A stretch of 64,000 nucleotides of DNA from Rhodanobacter glycinis (GCF_900114325.1 NZ_FOSR01000020.1:1-64000); one strand, 5' to 3'; shown: positions 33,960-44,106, numbered from the stretch's first letter. Notes: generated from the sequence alone by a model not told the origin. Program-made: numbers and translations.

Positions 33960-34888
33960 TCACCGTCGCCGGCTTCAATACCGCGATCGACCGGTTGGTC
34001 TCGCTGGATGCCTTGGCGCCGGGTTGCGTGCAGCGCGTCGGCCAGGTGCGTGCCTACCCGGGTGGCAAGGGCTTGCACGTGGCGCAAACGATTGCCGCGC
34101 TGCGCGAGCCGGTGCAACTGGTTGGCTTGACCGATGCGATCCATCGCAACCTGATTGCCCGCCGGATGAGCGAACGTGGCGTGCTGTTCCATGGCGTGGA
34201 GATGGTCGACGAGCTGCGCAGTTGCTTCGCCGTGCGCGAATGCGACGGGCGCATCACGGAGTTGCTCGATCCAGGCCCTTTGCTGGACGATCGCATGCAG
34301 CAGCAATTGCTCGATACGCTCGGGCGTTGCCTGGAGAACAGCGACATGCTGGTGCTTTCCGGCAGCCTGCCGCGCGGCTTTTCCGACGACACCTATGCCG
34401 CGTTGGCGCGACGCATCGGCTCGTCCGGCGTGCCGTGCCTGATCGATGCCAGCGGTGCCGCCTTGCGTCATGCGATGGAGTCCGGCGCGTGGCTGCTGAA
34501 GCCGAATCGCGACGAGGCGAGTGAACTGGCCGGCCGCCCGCTGACAACCGCCGAGGATGCCGCGACGCTGGCTCGCGAGCTGCACGCGCGGGGCATTGCG
34601 CGACCGGTAGTGACGCTGGGTGCGCAAGGCGCCGTGGGGTTCGATGGCGGCGATGCGTGGCACGCATCGCTCGACATTGGTCGCAGCGAGAACGCGGTGG
34701 GCTCGGGTGACTGCCTGCTGGCCGGCCTGGCCGTGGGCTTCAGGCAAAACATGACGATGGATGACGCGCTGCGCCTTGGCGTGGCGTGTGGCGCTGCAAA
34801 CGCCATGCATGAGGAAACCGGCTATGTGCGACGAGAGCAGGTGGACACCTTGCGTGGCCAGGTACGGGTGCGCCGTGTAACGGGCTGA
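33956..34888 (+). CDS. 1-phosphofructokinase/tagatose-6-phosphate kinase family (LacC/PfkB)
   Basis: 310 residues. AYPGGKGLHVAQTIAALREP, VLSGSLPRGFSDDTYAALAR, WLLKPNRDEASELAG and the catalytic AVGSGDCLLAGLAVGF show the FruK/LacC branch that phosphorylates sugar phosphates. In this operon the substrate is probably tagatose-6-phosphate from AgaS, and the product would feed the aldolase encoded at 30854-31771. Its ATG overlaps the stop of the previous kinase (ATGA), so agaS and the two kinases are translationally coupled. Confidence 0.85.
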   Translation: MITVAGFNTAIDRLVSLDALAPGCVQRVGQVRAYPGGKGLHVAQTIAALREPVQLVGLTDAIHRNLIARRMSERGVLFHGVEMVDELRSCFAVRECDGRITELLDPGPLLDDRMQQQLLDTLGRCLENSDMLVLSGSLPRGFSDDTYAALARRIGSSGVPCLIDASGAALRHAMESGAWLLKPNRDEASELAGRPLTTAEDAATLARELHARGIARPVVTLGAQGAVGFDGGDAWHASLDIGRSENAVGSGDCLLAGLAVGFRQNMTMDDALRLGVACGAANAMHEETGYVRREQVDTLRGQVRVRRVTG

Positions 34889-35005
34889 AAACACCGGAAA
34901 TTCGACAACACGCTGCAGGCGAGGGCCTGCGGTGCCAAGCGGGGCTTTGCCTGGCAAAAGGCAAGCATGCGGCGAAGTCCCATCCAAACGAGTGGGGAGA
35001 ATGGC

Positions 35006-37990
35006 ATGAGCAGAGCAGGACGGGGAGGTTGTTCCAGCGGAATGAAGCGGACCGTGCTGGTGGTCGGACTGATGGCAGCCCTGGGCGGCATGCCGGTGCT
35101 GGCACAGTCCATTACGGGCGGTTTGTACGGCCGCGCACCAGGTGGCCAAGGCGCCACGATTGCCGTGGACAATCCGGCCACGGGTTATCACAAGAATCTC
35201 GAGGCCGATGCCTCCGGGCGTTACAGCCTCGGTGGCCTCAATCCGGGGCAGTACACGGTGACGGTGACGCAGGACGGCAAGGTGGTCGGCGTTCGTCGCG
35301 TCACGGTGGTAGCCAACGTGCAGGCCCAGGTGCGCACGACGCCTGCTGCTGTGGCGGCTCCGGCGAACGTCAACGCGACCGACCTTTCGGCCATCACGGT
35401 GAGTTCGTCGGTGATCGATCAGGACGTCAACCCGATCGACGTGAGTACGCCGGAACTGTCCAGCAACTACAGCATGAAACTGGTCGACCAGTTGCCGACC
35501 GGGCGCAGCGTGGACAGCATCGCCGAGCTGAGCTCGGCGGTGCATTACGACAACCAGACCACCGGGCTGGCGCAGTTTGGTGGTGCCAGTTCCGCCGAGA
35601 ACCGCTACTACTACAACGAGTTCGATACCACCTACGACTACACCGGGATCGGCGCCACATCGCTGCCGTCCGAGGCACTGTCGTCGGTGCAAACCTTGCC
35701 GAGCAACGCGGGCGTGAACTGGACCAGCAGCACCGGTGGCGTGATCTCGTCCACCGTGCGCCAGGGCACCAACCGGTTCCAGGCGGGTTATTCGCTGTAC
35801 TTCACGCCCGGCACCTCGGCGTTCGAACCGCGGCAGCCGAACTCCTACGACAGCCAGGGAAACTACTACCACTTCACCGAATCCAACACGAAAAGTCCTC
35901 GGTCCACACAGTATCTGTGGGCGTCCGGTGCATTGGTGAAGGACAAGCTGTTCTTCTTCGCGATGCTTGGCAACCAACCGGTCAGCCAGAGCACGAGCTA
36001 TGGCAGCAATCGTGAGTACGATGCGTCGTCGCGCGACAAGAATGCGTTGTTGAACCTCACCTGGAACATCACCAACAACCAGTCGCTGAACGTGGTGGGG
36101 TATCGCGAATGGAGCGACACCTTCAGCAACCAGTACACGCTGGACCGGATGTATGACCCGTCCTCGGCCGGCAAATACTTCGGCTGGGCCGACAGCAAGG
36201 CGAAGAACCAGTTCCTGATCGGGAACTACCACTGGCAGATCAACGACACCATGAGCCTGCGGCTGATGGGTGGTTACCTCAGCTCCACCACGTTCGCGCC
36301 GACCAGTGCCACCGGCACCGGCCTGCCGTATGTCACCGAGGTGAATGCCAGCAACCAGTCCACCAACATCGGCATCAGCAACACGGCAAACCAGGTTTAC
36401 CCGGTGGATTACTGGCGCAAGGGCTTCAAGGGCGATTTCGACTGGGTGCTGGGCGACCACACCCTCACCATCGGTGCCGAACATTACAAGCACTACATCA
36501 ACAACCTGGAGACCACCACGGCCGGCGGCAACTGGACGTATTACGACCGGCCCGGCTATCTGCTGCCGAACGGTGCGGTGGTGCCGGGCGGCGGTCAGTA
36601 TGTGCAGCAGTCGTACAAGCAGGTGGGCGGTGCCTTCTACACAGTGAACAAGGCGGCGTACATCTCCGACAGCTGGCAGGTGAATGACCGCTGGGTGGCC
36701 TATGCCGGCCTGCGCGACGACTACTTCATCAACAAGAACGTCAACGGCCAGAACTTCTTCCGCTCGTCGATCCTGTCCCCGCGTCTGGGCGTGGCCTGGG
36801 ACGTGGAGGGCGACGGCACGTTCAAGATCGGTGCCAATGCAGGCAAGTACACCATCCCCATCCCGTCGTCGGTGAACAACGGTGCCGCCGGTGCCTCGCT
36901 GACCTGGAACCGTTACTACACCTACACCGGTCGGGATCCGAACACGATGGCGCCGACCGGGCTTTCCCAGCTCGGCCCGCAGTACACGCTGGTCAACGGT
37001 CTGGCTCCGTCGAAGGAGAATGTCGCCACCTCCAACCTCAAGGCGCCGTACCAGTACGAGTTCCAGATCTACGCGCAAAAGCTGCTCGAGAACGGCTGGT
37101 CGACCAAGCTGGACGTGGGCTACGCCACGCTCAAGCGCACCATCGACGATGCTTGCACCACCGACGCCATCACGGCTTACGCGCAAAGCCACGGCTATCC
37201 GGACTACGTTGATGAAACCGGTTGCCCGGAGGTCAATCCGGGTATCGCGCAGGTCTTCACGCGCGACTACAGCGGTACCGGAAAGCTGCAGTCGCTGACC
37301 TTGCCGGGCAATGCCGTCGGGCCGGCACCGAAGCGCAAGTACATGCACGTGACGTTCGAGCTGGTGCACCAGCGCACCGTCGAGCAGCCGTATTTCCTCG
37401 ACATCGGCTACACGTGGGCGCACCTGTATGGCAATTACGATGGCCTGATCAACCTGACCCAGCGCACGCAGAGCGGCCCGGGCGAACAGACCTACTGGGA
37501 CTTCCCGGGGATCATGGATTTCAGCTCCGGCAATCTGTCCAGCGACGTGCGTCATAGCGTCAAGATCAACGGGGTGTATTACTTCCCCAGCGGATTGCGT
37601 CTGAGCAGCGTGCTCGACATGGCCACCGGCACGCCGCTGAGCTGCATGGGCACGTATCCGGACAACAACAATCCAGCGGCGGGTTATGGTTCATCCACTC
37701 ATTATTGCGACAGGAAGCCGGCGCCGTTGGGCCATGCGGGACGCACGCCGTTCTATCTGGACTGGAGCGTGGGCGTGGGTTATGACTGGCGGATCAACCA
37801 GGACAATCGCCTGAGCGTGGACCTGCAGGTTCAGAACGTGACCAATCGCAAGGGGCGTATCGATTCGGAGCAGACTTACGACCAGGGCTTCACTGCGGAC
37901 GGGGCGACCATTCCCAATCCCGCATATGGCGCCGGAACGTGGCAGACACCGCGCACCACGATGCTGATCCTGCGCTACCAGTTCCATTGA
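35006..37990 (+). CDS. TonB-dependent receptor with N-terminal carboxypeptidase-regulatory-like domain
   Basis: 994 residues from MSRAGRGGCSSGMKRTVLVV, preceded by GGGGAGAA; the signal peptide ends near VLAQS. Residues about 40-110 form a transthyretin-like domain (NPATGYHKNLEADASGRYSL). Next come the plug (LVDQLPTGRSVDSIAELSSA) and a barrel ending in ...RTTMLILRYQFH with a terminal aromatic, as outer-membrane proteins need. Such Oar-like receptors import oligosaccharides with TonB energy. It lies 117 bp after the kinases and directly before three exported glycosidases, so it probably imports their products or substrate. Confidence 0.92.
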   Translation: MSRAGRGGCSSGMKRTVLVVGLMAALGGMPVLAQSITGGLYGRAPGGQGATIAVDNPATGYHKNLEADASGRYSLGGLNPGQYTVTVTQDGKVVGVRRVTVVANVQAQVRTTPAAVAAPANVNATDLSAITVSSSVIDQDVNPIDVSTPELSSNYSMKLVDQLPTGRSVDSIAELSSAVHYDNQTTGLAQFGGASSAENRYYYNEFDTTYDYTGIGATSLPSEALSSVQTLPSNAGVNWTSSTGGVISSTVRQGTNRFQAGYSLYFTPGTSAFEPRQPNSYDSQGNYYHFTESNTKSPRSTQYLWASGALVKDKLFFFAMLGNQPVSQSTSYGSNREYDASSRDKNALLNLTWNITNNQSLNVVGYREWSDTFSNQYTLDRMYDPSSAGKYFGWADSKAKNQFLIGNYHWQINDTMSLRLMGGYLSSTTFAPTSATGTGLPYVTEVNASNQSTNIGISNTANQVYPVDYWRKGFKGDFDWVLGDHTLTIGAEHYKHYINNLETTTAGGNWTYYDRPGYLLPNGAVVPGGGQYVQQSYKQVGGAFYTVNKAAYISDSWQVNDRWVAYAGLRDDYFINKNVNGQNFFRSSILSPRLGVAWDVEGDGTFKIGANAGKYTIPIPSSVNNGAAGASLTWNRYYTYTGRDPNTMAPTGLSQLGPQYTLVNGLAPSKENVATSNLKAPYQYEFQIYAQKLLENGWSTKLDVGYATLKRTIDDACTTDAITAYAQSHGYPDYVDETGCPEVNPGIAQVFTRDYSGTGKLQSLTLPGNAVGPAPKRKYMHVTFELVHQRTVEQPYFLDIGYTWAHLYGNYDGLINLTQRTQSGPGEQTYWDFPGIMDFSSGNLSSDVRHSVKINGVYYFPSGLRLSSVLDMATGTPLSCMGTYPDNNNPAAGYGSSTHYCDRKPAPLGHAGRTPFYLDWSVGVGYDWRINQDNRLSVDLQVQNVTNRKGRIDSEQTYDQGFTADGATIPNPAYGAGTWQTPRTTMLILRYQFH

Positions 37991-38127
37991 TGGCTTGATC
38001 GGGCGGCCCGCGCATCGGGCGGCCCACCCTCTTCGCGCCGGACGTGCGCGGAATGCATTTACAGGATGCCGCGCGCGGGCAGGGATGAACCACGACGCGC
38101 ATCCGGGCTGTTCGAGAGATTCCAGAC

Positions 38128-40176
38128 ATGTCCTTGATCTTCCCTATCCGCACTTCACGCAGGGCACCTCTTTCCTTCTTCCGGCAAACGGCGCTGGCCC
38201 TTTGCCTTGCCGGTTCGTTCAGCGTGGCGGCGCTGGCGCACGATGCCACCAGCGCGGCGCGTTTCCAGCAGCAGGGCGACAGCGCCAGTTTTGGCAATGC
38301 GGCCATTTCAGCCAGTTGGTCGTTGACTGGCCAGAAGCTGGGCCAGATGGTGCTGGCCGACAAACTCAACCATCGTTCGTTCAACGTGACTGCACCGTTC
38401 GCCTTGGTGATGGCTGACGGCAGCACGTTGTCGGCGTCGGACATGCATGTGCTTGCCGCACCGAAGCAGGTGGCGTTGCATGCCGATCCGAAGGCATCGC
38501 GGCTGGCCGCGCGACTGCCGGGGCAGTCGGTCGAGGCCAGCTTCGGCGACGCCGGTGGCCGCTTCCGGGTGGACTGGAAGCTGGTACAGCGCGAAGGCTC
38601 GGATTACCTGCGCGAAGTGGTGACGGTCACGGCGCTGAAGCAGGATGAACACATCACCAAGGTGGAACTGCTGCAGACCCAGGCGCCCGACGTCATGGTG
38701 GATGGCACCGTGCAGGGCTCGCCGGTGGTCTCCGGGCCGGATTACTTCGGTTTCGAGCAGCCGCTGTCCGACAGCAGCGCATGGGGCAATGTCGTCAAGT
38801 TGTGGATCAACCAGAGCCTGCCGTTGCGCAAGGGCAGGTCGGTGACTTACTCCGCCGTGGCTGGTGTGACCCATGCGGGCCAGTTGCGACGCGACTTCGC
38901 CACGTATGTCGAACGTGAGCGCGCGCATCCGTACCGGCCGTTCCTGCATTACAACTCGTGGTACGACATCGGTTACTTCACCCCGTATACCGAAGCGGAA
39001 GCGCTGAATCGCATCAACACCTTTGGCAAGGAGCTGGTCGAGAAGCGTGGCGTGAAGATGGATTCGTTCCTGTTCGATGACGGTTGGGACGACCGCAGCG
39101 GCAGCTGGAATTTCAGCAAGGATTTTCCACACGGCTTCGTGCCGTTGCGCAAGGCGGCGGCGAAGTACGGGGCTGCGCCGGGCGTGTGGCTGTCGCCGTG
39201 GGGTGGCTACGGCAAGCCATGGAAGGAGCGCGTGGCGAATGGCAAGGCAGCCGGCTACGAAACCAATGCCGGCGGCTTCGAACTGTCCGGGCCGAAGTAC
39301 TACAAGCGTTTCCACGACGTGGTGATGAAGTTGCTGAACCAGGACGGCATCAACCAGTTCAAGTTCGATGGCACCGGCAACGTCAGCAGCGTGTTTCCCG
39401 GCAGCCTGTTCAACAGCGATTTCGCCGCGGCGATCCAGTTGATCAAGGACATCCGCAAGGACAAGCCGAACACCTTCATCAACCTCACCACCGGCACCTG
39501 GGCATCGCCATTCTGGTTGCGCTATGCCGATTCGATCTGGCGCGACGGCGAGGATGACTGGCACGCCGGCGTGGGCACCGAACGCGAGCAGTGGATCACC
39601 TACCGCGACAAGGAAACCTACGAGAACATCGTGGTGAAGGGCCCCTTGTTCCCGATCAATTCGCTGATGCTCCACGGCATCATCTACGCGCAGATGAACA
39701 AGCGCCTGAACACCGATCCGGGCCACGACTTCGCCAACGAGGTGCACTCGTACTTCGCCACCGGCACGCAGCTGCAGGAGATGTACATCACGCCTTCGCT
39801 GCTCAGCACGCAGGACTGGGACACGCTGGCGCAGGCGGCGAAATGGTCGCGCGCGAATGCCGACGTGCTGCGCGATACGCACTGGATCGGCGGCGATCCC
39901 GGGCGTCTGGACGTCTACGGCTGGGCGTCGTGGTCGCCGAAAAAAGCCATTGTCACCTTCCGCAACCCGGACGACAAGCCGCAGTTGGCCGTGATCGACC
40001 TGCAACGCCAACTGGAGCTTCCGCAAGGTGCCGTACGCGATTTCAGCGTGCAGGACGTGTGGCACAGCGGCGGCAGTGAGGTGCCGAAGACGCTGGATGC
40101 CGAGCATCCTGCCACGATAAAGCTGGCGCCGTTCGAAGTGCTGACCCTGGAACTGACCCCGGCAAGCGGAGGCTGA
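38128..40176 (+). CDS. Exported GH36-like alpha-galactosidase/alpha-N-acetylgalactosaminidase
   Basis: 682 residues with a signal peptide (ALCLAGSFSVAALAHD). The central TIM barrel has KMDSFLFDDGWDDRSGSW, GAAPGVWLSPWGGYG and QFKFDGTGN, where D414 fits the clan-D nucleophile; the general acid is probably D473 in RDGEDDW. This pattern is that of GH36-type enzymes, including those sometimes annotated enterotoxin, and of alpha-GalNAc-removing members. Beside an AgaR/AgaS pathway the N-acetylgalactosamine specificity is plausible. Acts in the periplasm or outside; 135 bp after the receptor gene. Confidence 0.8.
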   Translation: MSLIFPIRTSRRAPLSFFRQTALALCLAGSFSVAALAHDATSAARFQQQGDSASFGNAAISASWSLTGQKLGQMVLADKLNHRSFNVTAPFALVMADGSTLSASDMHVLAAPKQVALHADPKASRLAARLPGQSVEASFGDAGGRFRVDWKLVQREGSDYLREVVTVTALKQDEHITKVELLQTQAPDVMVDGTVQGSPVVSGPDYFGFEQPLSDSSAWGNVVKLWINQSLPLRKGRSVTYSAVAGVTHAGQLRRDFATYVERERAHPYRPFLHYNSWYDIGYFTPYTEAEALNRINTFGKELVEKRGVKMDSFLFDDGWDDRSGSWNFSKDFPHGFVPLRKAAAKYGAAPGVWLSPWGGYGKPWKERVANGKAAGYETNAGGFELSGPKYYKRFHDVVMKLLNQDGINQFKFDGTGNVSSVFPGSLFNSDFAAAIQLIKDIRKDKPNTFINLTTGTWASPFWLRYADSIWRDGEDDWHAGVGTEREQWITYRDKETYENIVVKGPLFPINSLMLHGIIYAQMNKRLNTDPGHDFANEVHSYFATGTQLQEMYITPSLLSTQDWDTLAQAAKWSRANADVLRDTHWIGGDPGRLDVYGWASWSPKKAIVTFRNPDDKPQLAVIDLQRQLELPQGAVRDFSVQDVWHSGGSEVPKTLDAEHPATIKLAPFEVLTLELTPASGG

Positions 40177-40178
40177 GC

Positions 40179-40334
40179 ATGATCGATCCGGCCCGCGGCT
40201 TGCTGACAGCTGCCGCGGGCCTGTTACTGTGCCTTGCCGCGGCGAACTTCCACGATGGCAGCGAATGGCCTGCCATCTGGCTGCGCTGGGCACATACTCA
40301 TGGCCTGAGTGGCGTGTCGCGTACCGTACAGTGA
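40179..40334 (+). CDS. Possible 51-residue membrane peptide
   Basis: An ATG two bases after the GH36 stop opens 51 codons: MIDPARGLLTAAAGLLLCLA, then a polar end closing GVSRTVQ. One hydrophobic stretch (about residues 8-22) could be a membrane or signal segment. It lies in the spacer between the GH36 and GH29 genes with no strong ribosome site other than coupling to the upstream stop. It may be a real small gene or a decayed gene end; I do not recognise it. Confidence 0.28.
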   Translation: MIDPARGLLTAAAGLLLCLAAANFHDGSEWPAIWLRWAHTHGLSGVSRTVQ

Positions 40335-40358
40335 CCGCCATCTGGGAGAAAGCAACGA

Positions 40359-42140
40359 ATGAACATCATTGCACGAGCGGCCCTGGCTCTGGCGCTGCTG
40401 CTGCCGGCGGTCGCGTTCGCCACGTCCGCCACGATCACCGACCAGCCATTGCCGCTGCCGCAGGGCGGCCCGCGTCCCGACGCCGCTACCGTGCATGCCT
40501 GGCAGGCGCGCAAGTTTGGCCTGTTTATTCACTTCGGCCTGTACTCGATGCTGGGCGGCGTATGGGATGGCCGGCGGATCACCAACGGTTACAGCGAGCA
40601 GATCCAGTCGCACGCGCCGGTGCCGATCGACCAGTACGAGGCGTTGGCGAAGCGCTTCGATCCGGTGAAGTTCGACCCTGACGCCATCGTGGCGCTGGCG
40701 AAGGCCGCGGGCATGAAGTTCATCGTGCTTACCGCCAAGCACCACGACGGTTTCGCGATGTTCCACACTGCGCAGAACCGCTACAACGTCGTCGATGCCA
40801 CGCCATACAGGCGCGACGTGGTGAAGGAGCTGGCCGACGCCTGCGCGCGGGCGCGCATGCCGTTCGGCGTGTACTACTCCACCATCGACTGGCACTGGAT
40901 GCATGGCCAGTACCGCGACGACAACGACAACCCGATCACGCCCGCGCAGGCCGACTTCAACGTGGCGCAGATCCGCGAGCTGATGAGCCATTACGGCGCG
41001 ATCAGCGAGGTCTGGTTCGACATGGGTAAGCCCACGCCGGCGCAGAGCGCGCGTTTCGCACGCACGGTACACGAGCTGCAGCCGAAGACGATGGTGTCCG
41101 GGCGCGTATGGAACCACCAGGGCGACTTCAGCGTGATGGGCGACAACAGCGAGCCGGGCGTGGGCATGGAAGAGCCATGGCAGTCGCCAGCATCGATGTT
41201 CCCGGACACCTGGGGTTACCGCTCATGGGAGCAGCGCAATGACCTGCCGGGCAAGATTCGCGAGAACATCGCGCGGCTGGTGCGGGTGGTCAGCGCCGGC
41301 GGCAATTACATTCTCAACATCGGCCCGGAAGGCGATGGCTCGGTGGTCCCCTACGAAGCGGACGTGTTGCGCGGCATCGGTGCATGGCTGAAGCCGCGTA
41401 GCGCGGCGATCTACGGTACGCGGGCCGCACCGTTCGCGAAACTGAACTTTGGCTACGCCACGCTCGGTGCCCACACGCTGTACCTGTTCGTCGAGAAGCC
41501 ACCGGCCGATGGCGTGTTGCACCTGCCCGGCGTGGTCGGCACGCGCTTCGGCCGCGGGCGTGTGCTGGCCGATGCACGGGCGAGCGTCGGCAGCGTGGCC
41601 GTCGATGCGTCGGGTGCCGCCGTCAAGGTGGAAAACCTCGCTGGCGCCGGCTACATGCCCGTGGTGGCGATTCCGTTCGAGGGCAAATTGCATGTGCGTC
41701 CCGATGCAGTAGCTCCCGATGCTGACGGCCATGTGCATCTGGCAGCTGCGCAGGCCGAGCATTTCCTCAACTACAACGGCTACGGCTACAACGATCCGCC
41801 TACCGTCTACAAACTGCGCTGGCATGCGCAGGTCGGCGCTGGCGACGACACGCTGACCGTGCATTACCGCGGTGCGCAAGCGCGGGCTAAGCTGGATGTC
41901 TGGGTGGACGGCCATCCCCGCACGCTGGCGCTGCCGGCGGGCGACGGTACGGCGCACCTGCGTGTGAGCCGCGATCCGCGCGTATTTCCGTATGCGATGC
42001 AGGTGGAACTGACCCCCGTGACGCCGTTCCGCAAGGGCGACCGCCTGCCGGCCACCATCGAGTCGGTAGAGCTTGCGCCGCTCATGAATCCGGTGACGTC
42101 GCCGCACGGAGAAGGAAGGTCGATGCCCCATGCCCGATAA
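40359..42140 (+). CDS. Exported alpha-L-fucosidase, GH29
   Basis: 593 residues with a signal peptide (MNIIARAALALALLLPAVAFA). GH29 landmarks: WQARKFGLFIHFGLYSMLGG, IVLTAKHHDGFAMF, GVYYSTIDWHW, and AISEVWFDMGKP, where D221 is the expected nucleophile; NYILNIGPEGDG closes the barrel. C-terminal beta domains follow. It removes alpha-linked L-fucose from glycans. It lies between the GH36 and GH35 genes, and its 3-prime end overlaps a possible longer start of the GH35 gene. Confidence 0.92.
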   Translation: MNIIARAALALALLLPAVAFATSATITDQPLPLPQGGPRPDAATVHAWQARKFGLFIHFGLYSMLGGVWDGRRITNGYSEQIQSHAPVPIDQYEALAKRFDPVKFDPDAIVALAKAAGMKFIVLTAKHHDGFAMFHTAQNRYNVVDATPYRRDVVKELADACARARMPFGVYYSTIDWHWMHGQYRDDNDNPITPAQADFNVAQIRELMSHYGAISEVWFDMGKPTPAQSARFARTVHELQPKTMVSGRVWNHQGDFSVMGDNSEPGVGMEEPWQSPASMFPDTWGYRSWEQRNDLPGKIRENIARLVRVVSAGGNYILNIGPEGDGSVVPYEADVLRGIGAWLKPRSAAIYGTRAAPFAKLNFGYATLGAHTLYLFVEKPPADGVLHLPGVVGTRFGRGRVLADARASVGSVAVDASGAAVKVENLAGAGYMPVVAIPFEGKLHVRPDAVAPDADGHVHLAAAQAEHFLNYNGYGYNDPPTVYKLRWHAQVGAGDDTLTVHYRGAQARAKLDVWVDGHPRTLALPAGDGTAHLRVSRDPRVFPYAMQVELTPVTPFRKGDRLPATIESVELAPLMNPVTSPHGEGRSMPHAR

Positions 42141-42174
42141 GTCGTCGCGGAACATTTTTCGTGGAGAGAACCGC

Positions 42175-44031
42175 ATGCAACGACGAACCTTTCTGCAACT
42201 GAGTGTGCTGGCACCGTTGGCGCTGGGGGCGAATTGGAGTACTCGCGCCGGTGTCGCGCGGTCCGTCCATGCGGGTGGCCCGGACGGTCGCGCGCACCGC
42301 TTCGAGCTTTCATCGCAGCAGTTCCTGCTCGATGGCAAGCCGTTCCAGATCTTGAGCGGCGAGATGCATCCGATCCGCATCCCCGCCGAATACTGGCGGC
42401 ACCGCATTCGCATGGCGAAGGCGATGGGGCTCAACACGATCTCGATCTATCTGATGTGGAATGCGCTGGAATCGGAGCCGGGCGTGTTCGACCTGAAGAC
42501 GGGCAGCCGCGACTTCGCGCACTTCATCCGCCTGTGCCAGGAAGAGGGCATGTGGGTGTACCTGCGCCCGGGTCCGTACATTTGCGGCGAGTGGGATTTC
42601 GGTGGCCTGCCGCCGTACCTGTTGCGCACGCCGGGCATCCGCGTGCGCCATCGCGACGATGCGCATTACATGGCGGCGGTGCGCCGCTACATGGATGCGA
42701 TTGCGCCGCGCATTGCCCCGTTGATGGCCAATCGCGGTGGCCCGATCCTGATGGTGCAGGTGGAGAACGAGTACGCCTCGTTCGGCAGCGATCTCGGTTA
42801 CCTGGAGGCGTTGCGCACGATGTGGCGCGAGCGTGGCGTGGAAGGGCCGTTCTCCATCTCCGACGGATTGGGCCAGATCCGCAAGGAGGGCACGTATCTG
42901 CCTGGTGCTGCGTTGGGGCTGGATGGCGATACCGACTTTGCCGGTGCCCAGCCGATTGCCGGCGAGATGCCGGTATGGGTGGGCGAAGGGTACCCGGGCT
43001 GGCTTACCCATTGGGGCGACAAAAACTTCGCCAGCAACGACTTCGATCCCGTCATGCGCAAGCTGCTCGAAGAGGGGCGCTCGTTCAACCTGTACGTGGT
43101 GCATGGCGGCACCAACTTCGGCTTCGGCGCGGGTGCCAATGCCCACAATGACTATTCGCACTTCGAGCCGGTGATCACCAGCTACGACTACGGCGCACCG
43201 ATCAACGAACGCGGCGAGCCGACGGCGGACTATCACCGCTTTCGCGCGATGCTGGCCGCGCATGCGCCGAAGCCGCTGCCGGAGATTCCGGCGGCACCAC
43301 CGGTGATCCGCTTCGATGCGGTCATCGCGAAACCGTACGCCTCGTTGTGGGACAACCTGCCGTCGGCGAAGCGCGTGGCGCAGCCGCAGCCCAACGAGCT
43401 GCTGTTCGCGCAAGACCACGGCATGGTGCTGTATCGCAAGCCGCTCGATGGCGGCGGCAAGCTGGCGATCGAGGGCGTGCGCGACTACGCCAGCGTGTTT
43501 CATGGCGATCGTCATGTCGGCAACATCTCGCGCCTGCAGCAGGCCGGCCTGCCGGTGGAACGTCCACTCGATCTGCCCGCGGGCAAGGGCGACCTCGATA
43601 TCCTGGTCGACAGCTTCGGCCATGTCGGCTATGGCCAGGCCATGTCTGACCGCAAGGGCATCGTCGGTGCGGTGCATCTCGATGGTCACGAATTGAGTGA
43701 CTGGCAGGCCTACAGCCTGCCGCTGGACGAGCGCTACGTGGCCGGCTTGAAACCATTGCGCGAAGCGCCCACGCGACCCGGCGTGTTCTTCAAGGCGAAG
43801 CTGCATCTGGACAGCATGGGCGACAGCTACATCGACATGAGCGCGTGGGACCAGGGCTACCTGTGGGTCAATGGCCACCTGCTCGGTCGCTACTGGAAGA
43901 TCGGCCCGCAGCAGCGCCTGTATTGCCCGGCATCGTGGTTGCACAAGGGCGACAACGATTTGCTGGTGTTCGACGTGCATCGTGTGGAAGGAGCACCCAT
44001 TCGCGGCGTGGAACATTTGAGTGGTGACTGA
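42175..44031 (+). CDS. Exported beta-galactosidase, GH35
   Basis: 618 residues from MQRRTFLQLSVLAPLALGAN, a twin-arginine-type signal, with GGAGAG seven bases upstream; an ATG at 42130 inside the fucosidase gene would add 15 residues. GH35 signatures: FQILSGEMHPIRIPAEYWRH, YLRPGPYICGEWDFGGLPPY, VQVENEYASFG (acid/base E199) and WVGEGYPGWLTHWG (nucleophile E271). It removes terminal beta-linked galactose. Last gene of the glycosidase set; a palindromic repeat follows. Confidence 0.93.
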   Translation: MQRRTFLQLSVLAPLALGANWSTRAGVARSVHAGGPDGRAHRFELSSQQFLLDGKPFQILSGEMHPIRIPAEYWRHRIRMAKAMGLNTISIYLMWNALESEPGVFDLKTGSRDFAHFIRLCQEEGMWVYLRPGPYICGEWDFGGLPPYLLRTPGIRVRHRDDAHYMAAVRRYMDAIAPRIAPLMANRGGPILMVQVENEYASFGSDLGYLEALRTMWRERGVEGPFSISDGLGQIRKEGTYLPGAALGLDGDTDFAGAQPIAGEMPVWVGEGYPGWLTHWGDKNFASNDFDPVMRKLLEEGRSFNLYVVHGGTNFGFGAGANAHNDYSHFEPVITSYDYGAPINERGEPTADYHRFRAMLAAHAPKPLPEIPAAPPVIRFDAVIAKPYASLWDNLPSAKRVAQPQPNELLFAQDHGMVLYRKPLDGGGKLAIEGVRDYASVFHGDRHVGNISRLQQAGLPVERPLDLPAGKGDLDILVDSFGHVGYGQAMSDRKGIVGAVHLDGHELSDWQAYSLPLDERYVAGLKPLREAPTRPGVFFKAKLHLDSMGDSYIDMSAWDQGYLWVNGHLLGRYWKIGPQQRLYCPASWLHKGDNDLLVFDVHRVEGAPIRGVEHLSGD

Positions 44032-44106
44032 GTCACAGGTCGCGCAAATGTGAAGTGCATCAAGCGATGGTTGGGCGGTGGCTCGATCGCCTTGCTTCAC
44101 TGCTGG

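Noticed and set aside
33830-37555. Very long minus-strand open frame (about 1240 codons) under the kinases and TonB receptor
   Set aside because: It is antisense to three well supported genes and has the His/Arg/Gln-rich composition of a GC-rich shadow frame.
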